Positions 38,045-38,504 of a stretch of 38,504 nt of DNA are shown here, piece by piece. Under the pieces are notes generated by a model that did not search any database, was not told where the DNA came from, and saw only the letters and a list, made by a program, of their open reading frames with translations. The DNA lies in the NCBI GenBank assembly GCA_017478725.1, contig JAFVDD010000019.1, forward strand, positions 1-38,504, written 5' to 3'. The first letter of the stretch is position 1. Every line of letters begins with the position of its first letter. The position numbers and the translations under genes were made by a program. Source of the DNA: Paludibacteraceae bacterium (lineage in GTDB: Bacteria > Bacteroidota > Bacteroidia > Bacteroidales > Paludibacteraceae).

Positions 38045-38504
38045 TTACTCTTTCTGTTCTTCTGTAGGCAGATCAGGTAATGCAAAGAGATCAAAGTCCG
38101 ATTGATACAGGCGGTCTTGGATGACGCGGTATTTCTCAAACTCGGACTCTGCTTTTATCTGTGCCAATTCGGCTGAAATCTTGCCGTTGTCTTGCAAAAT
38201 ATCTCTATCCCACAATTTGAGGAATCCGTTTAGTCTTTCTTCCCAATCTGCCATTGTCATCGGTATATGCCGGATTGCCTGCATTTCTGCAAAATCCAAA
38301 TATGCAGAGACTATACGCGCCAATTGCTGCAGCTCGTCTTCCGTAAGATAGTTCTTCGCCACAACCACATCGTAGCGATGTATCTTCCCGTTAGGGGCTC
38401 CTTCCCAAGAAGTCAGTCCCATATGCTCTTTTTCGGCATCGGCGCGTTCGTAAATCAGTTCAGCTGCTGTATGCTGATGAATGGAGTAATGCATTTTGTT
38501 CTGC
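38045..38504 (-). CDS. C-terminal part of a RhuM-family protein (5' end outside window)
   Basis: The frame is open to the window edge (QNKMHYSIHQHTAAELI and on), so the N-terminus lies outside. The segments HTAAELIYERADAEKEHMG, VVVAKNYLTEDELQQL, AYLDFAEMQAI, PMTMADWEERL and EKYRVIQDRLYQSDFD are what I recall from the C-terminal half of RhuM ('virulence protein') family members. These have a Fic-like or DNA-binding N-domain and often sit beside type I restriction genes or in islands. The exact biochemical role is not established. It starts the run of closely spaced minus-strand genes. Confidence 0.85.
   Translation of the reverse strand, partial: QNKMHYSIHQHTAAELIYERADAEKEHMGLTSWEGAPNGKIHRYDVVVAKNYLTEDELQQLARIVSAYLDFAEMQAIRHIPMTMADWEERLNGFLKLWDRDILQDNGKISAELAQIKAESEFEKYRVIQDRLYQSDFDLFALPDLPTEEQKE

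Overview
The window is a piece of a Bacteroidales (Bacteroidota) chromosome. Three things point there: promoters of the form TTTG-N20-TAnnTTTG recur upstream of genes; many lipoproteins carry short lipobox signal peptides; and the gene families are typical of the group (GldJ-type lipoprotein, DUF4270 and DUF4491 proteins, TonB-dependent receptors, a BspA-like LRR protein, the folP-cdaA pair). A GldJ-type gene, together with a C-terminal tail on the LRR protein resembling a short type IX secretion (T9SS) sorting signal, suggests a T9SS-bearing member. I cannot name genus or species. I see no rRNA, tRNA, CRISPR array or insertion sequence.

Layout. 1-570: tail of an unidentified gene. 450-2468: M13 peptidase lipoprotein, closed by a strong terminator. 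2589-4664 (-): metG. 4818-5861 (+): outer-membrane protein converging on folP-cdaA (5823-7323, -). 7553-9561 (+): GldJ-type lipoprotein and gcvH. 9674-11932 (-): DUF4270 lipoprotein and a short starch-synthase-like protein, divergent from panC and pdxB (12133-14059, +). 14088-14552 (-): GYF_2 protein, divergent from a BtuB-like TonB receptor (14642-16816, +). 16906-19503 (-): BspA-like LRR protein, preceded by about 800 bases without an intact gene. 20300-22936 (-): acetyl-CoA hydrolase/transferase and class II fructose-bisphosphate aldolase. 23150-26797 (-): OPT transporter, FucI-like protein and GtrA protein. 26939-29815 (+): rsmA, corA-like gene, nadA. 29819-32958 (-): TonB receptor, calycin-like lipoprotein and DUF4491 protein, probably one operon. 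33018-38504 (-): tightly packed genes running from the tail of a RhuM-type gene through a 37-aa ORF, a DUF4234-like protein, DoxX, free-Met-R-sulfoxide reductase and a secreted EEP-family enzyme to a winged-helix protein and a gluzincin lipoprotein.

Most genes are ordinary housekeeping or envelope functions. The unusual signals lie in the DNA between and inside them. (1) A promoter-driven, highly structured 350-440 nt leader or RNA lies before the LRR gene (about 19504-19984), with nested complementary arms, three small ORFs and an internal terminator-like hairpin. (2) Short degenerate tandem arrays with a strict 7-bp period, each with its own unit sequence, occur at ten or more places in genes and spacers between 15 and 37 kb. 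(3) Arrays with an 11-bp period occur at three places. (4) Four promoters share an extended element, TTTGNNTATGTS. (5) One protein joins an OmpR-type winged helix to what looks like a degenerate half of a histidine-kinase ATPase domain and has no receiver domain. All functions are assigned by motif and family recognition; no database search was run.
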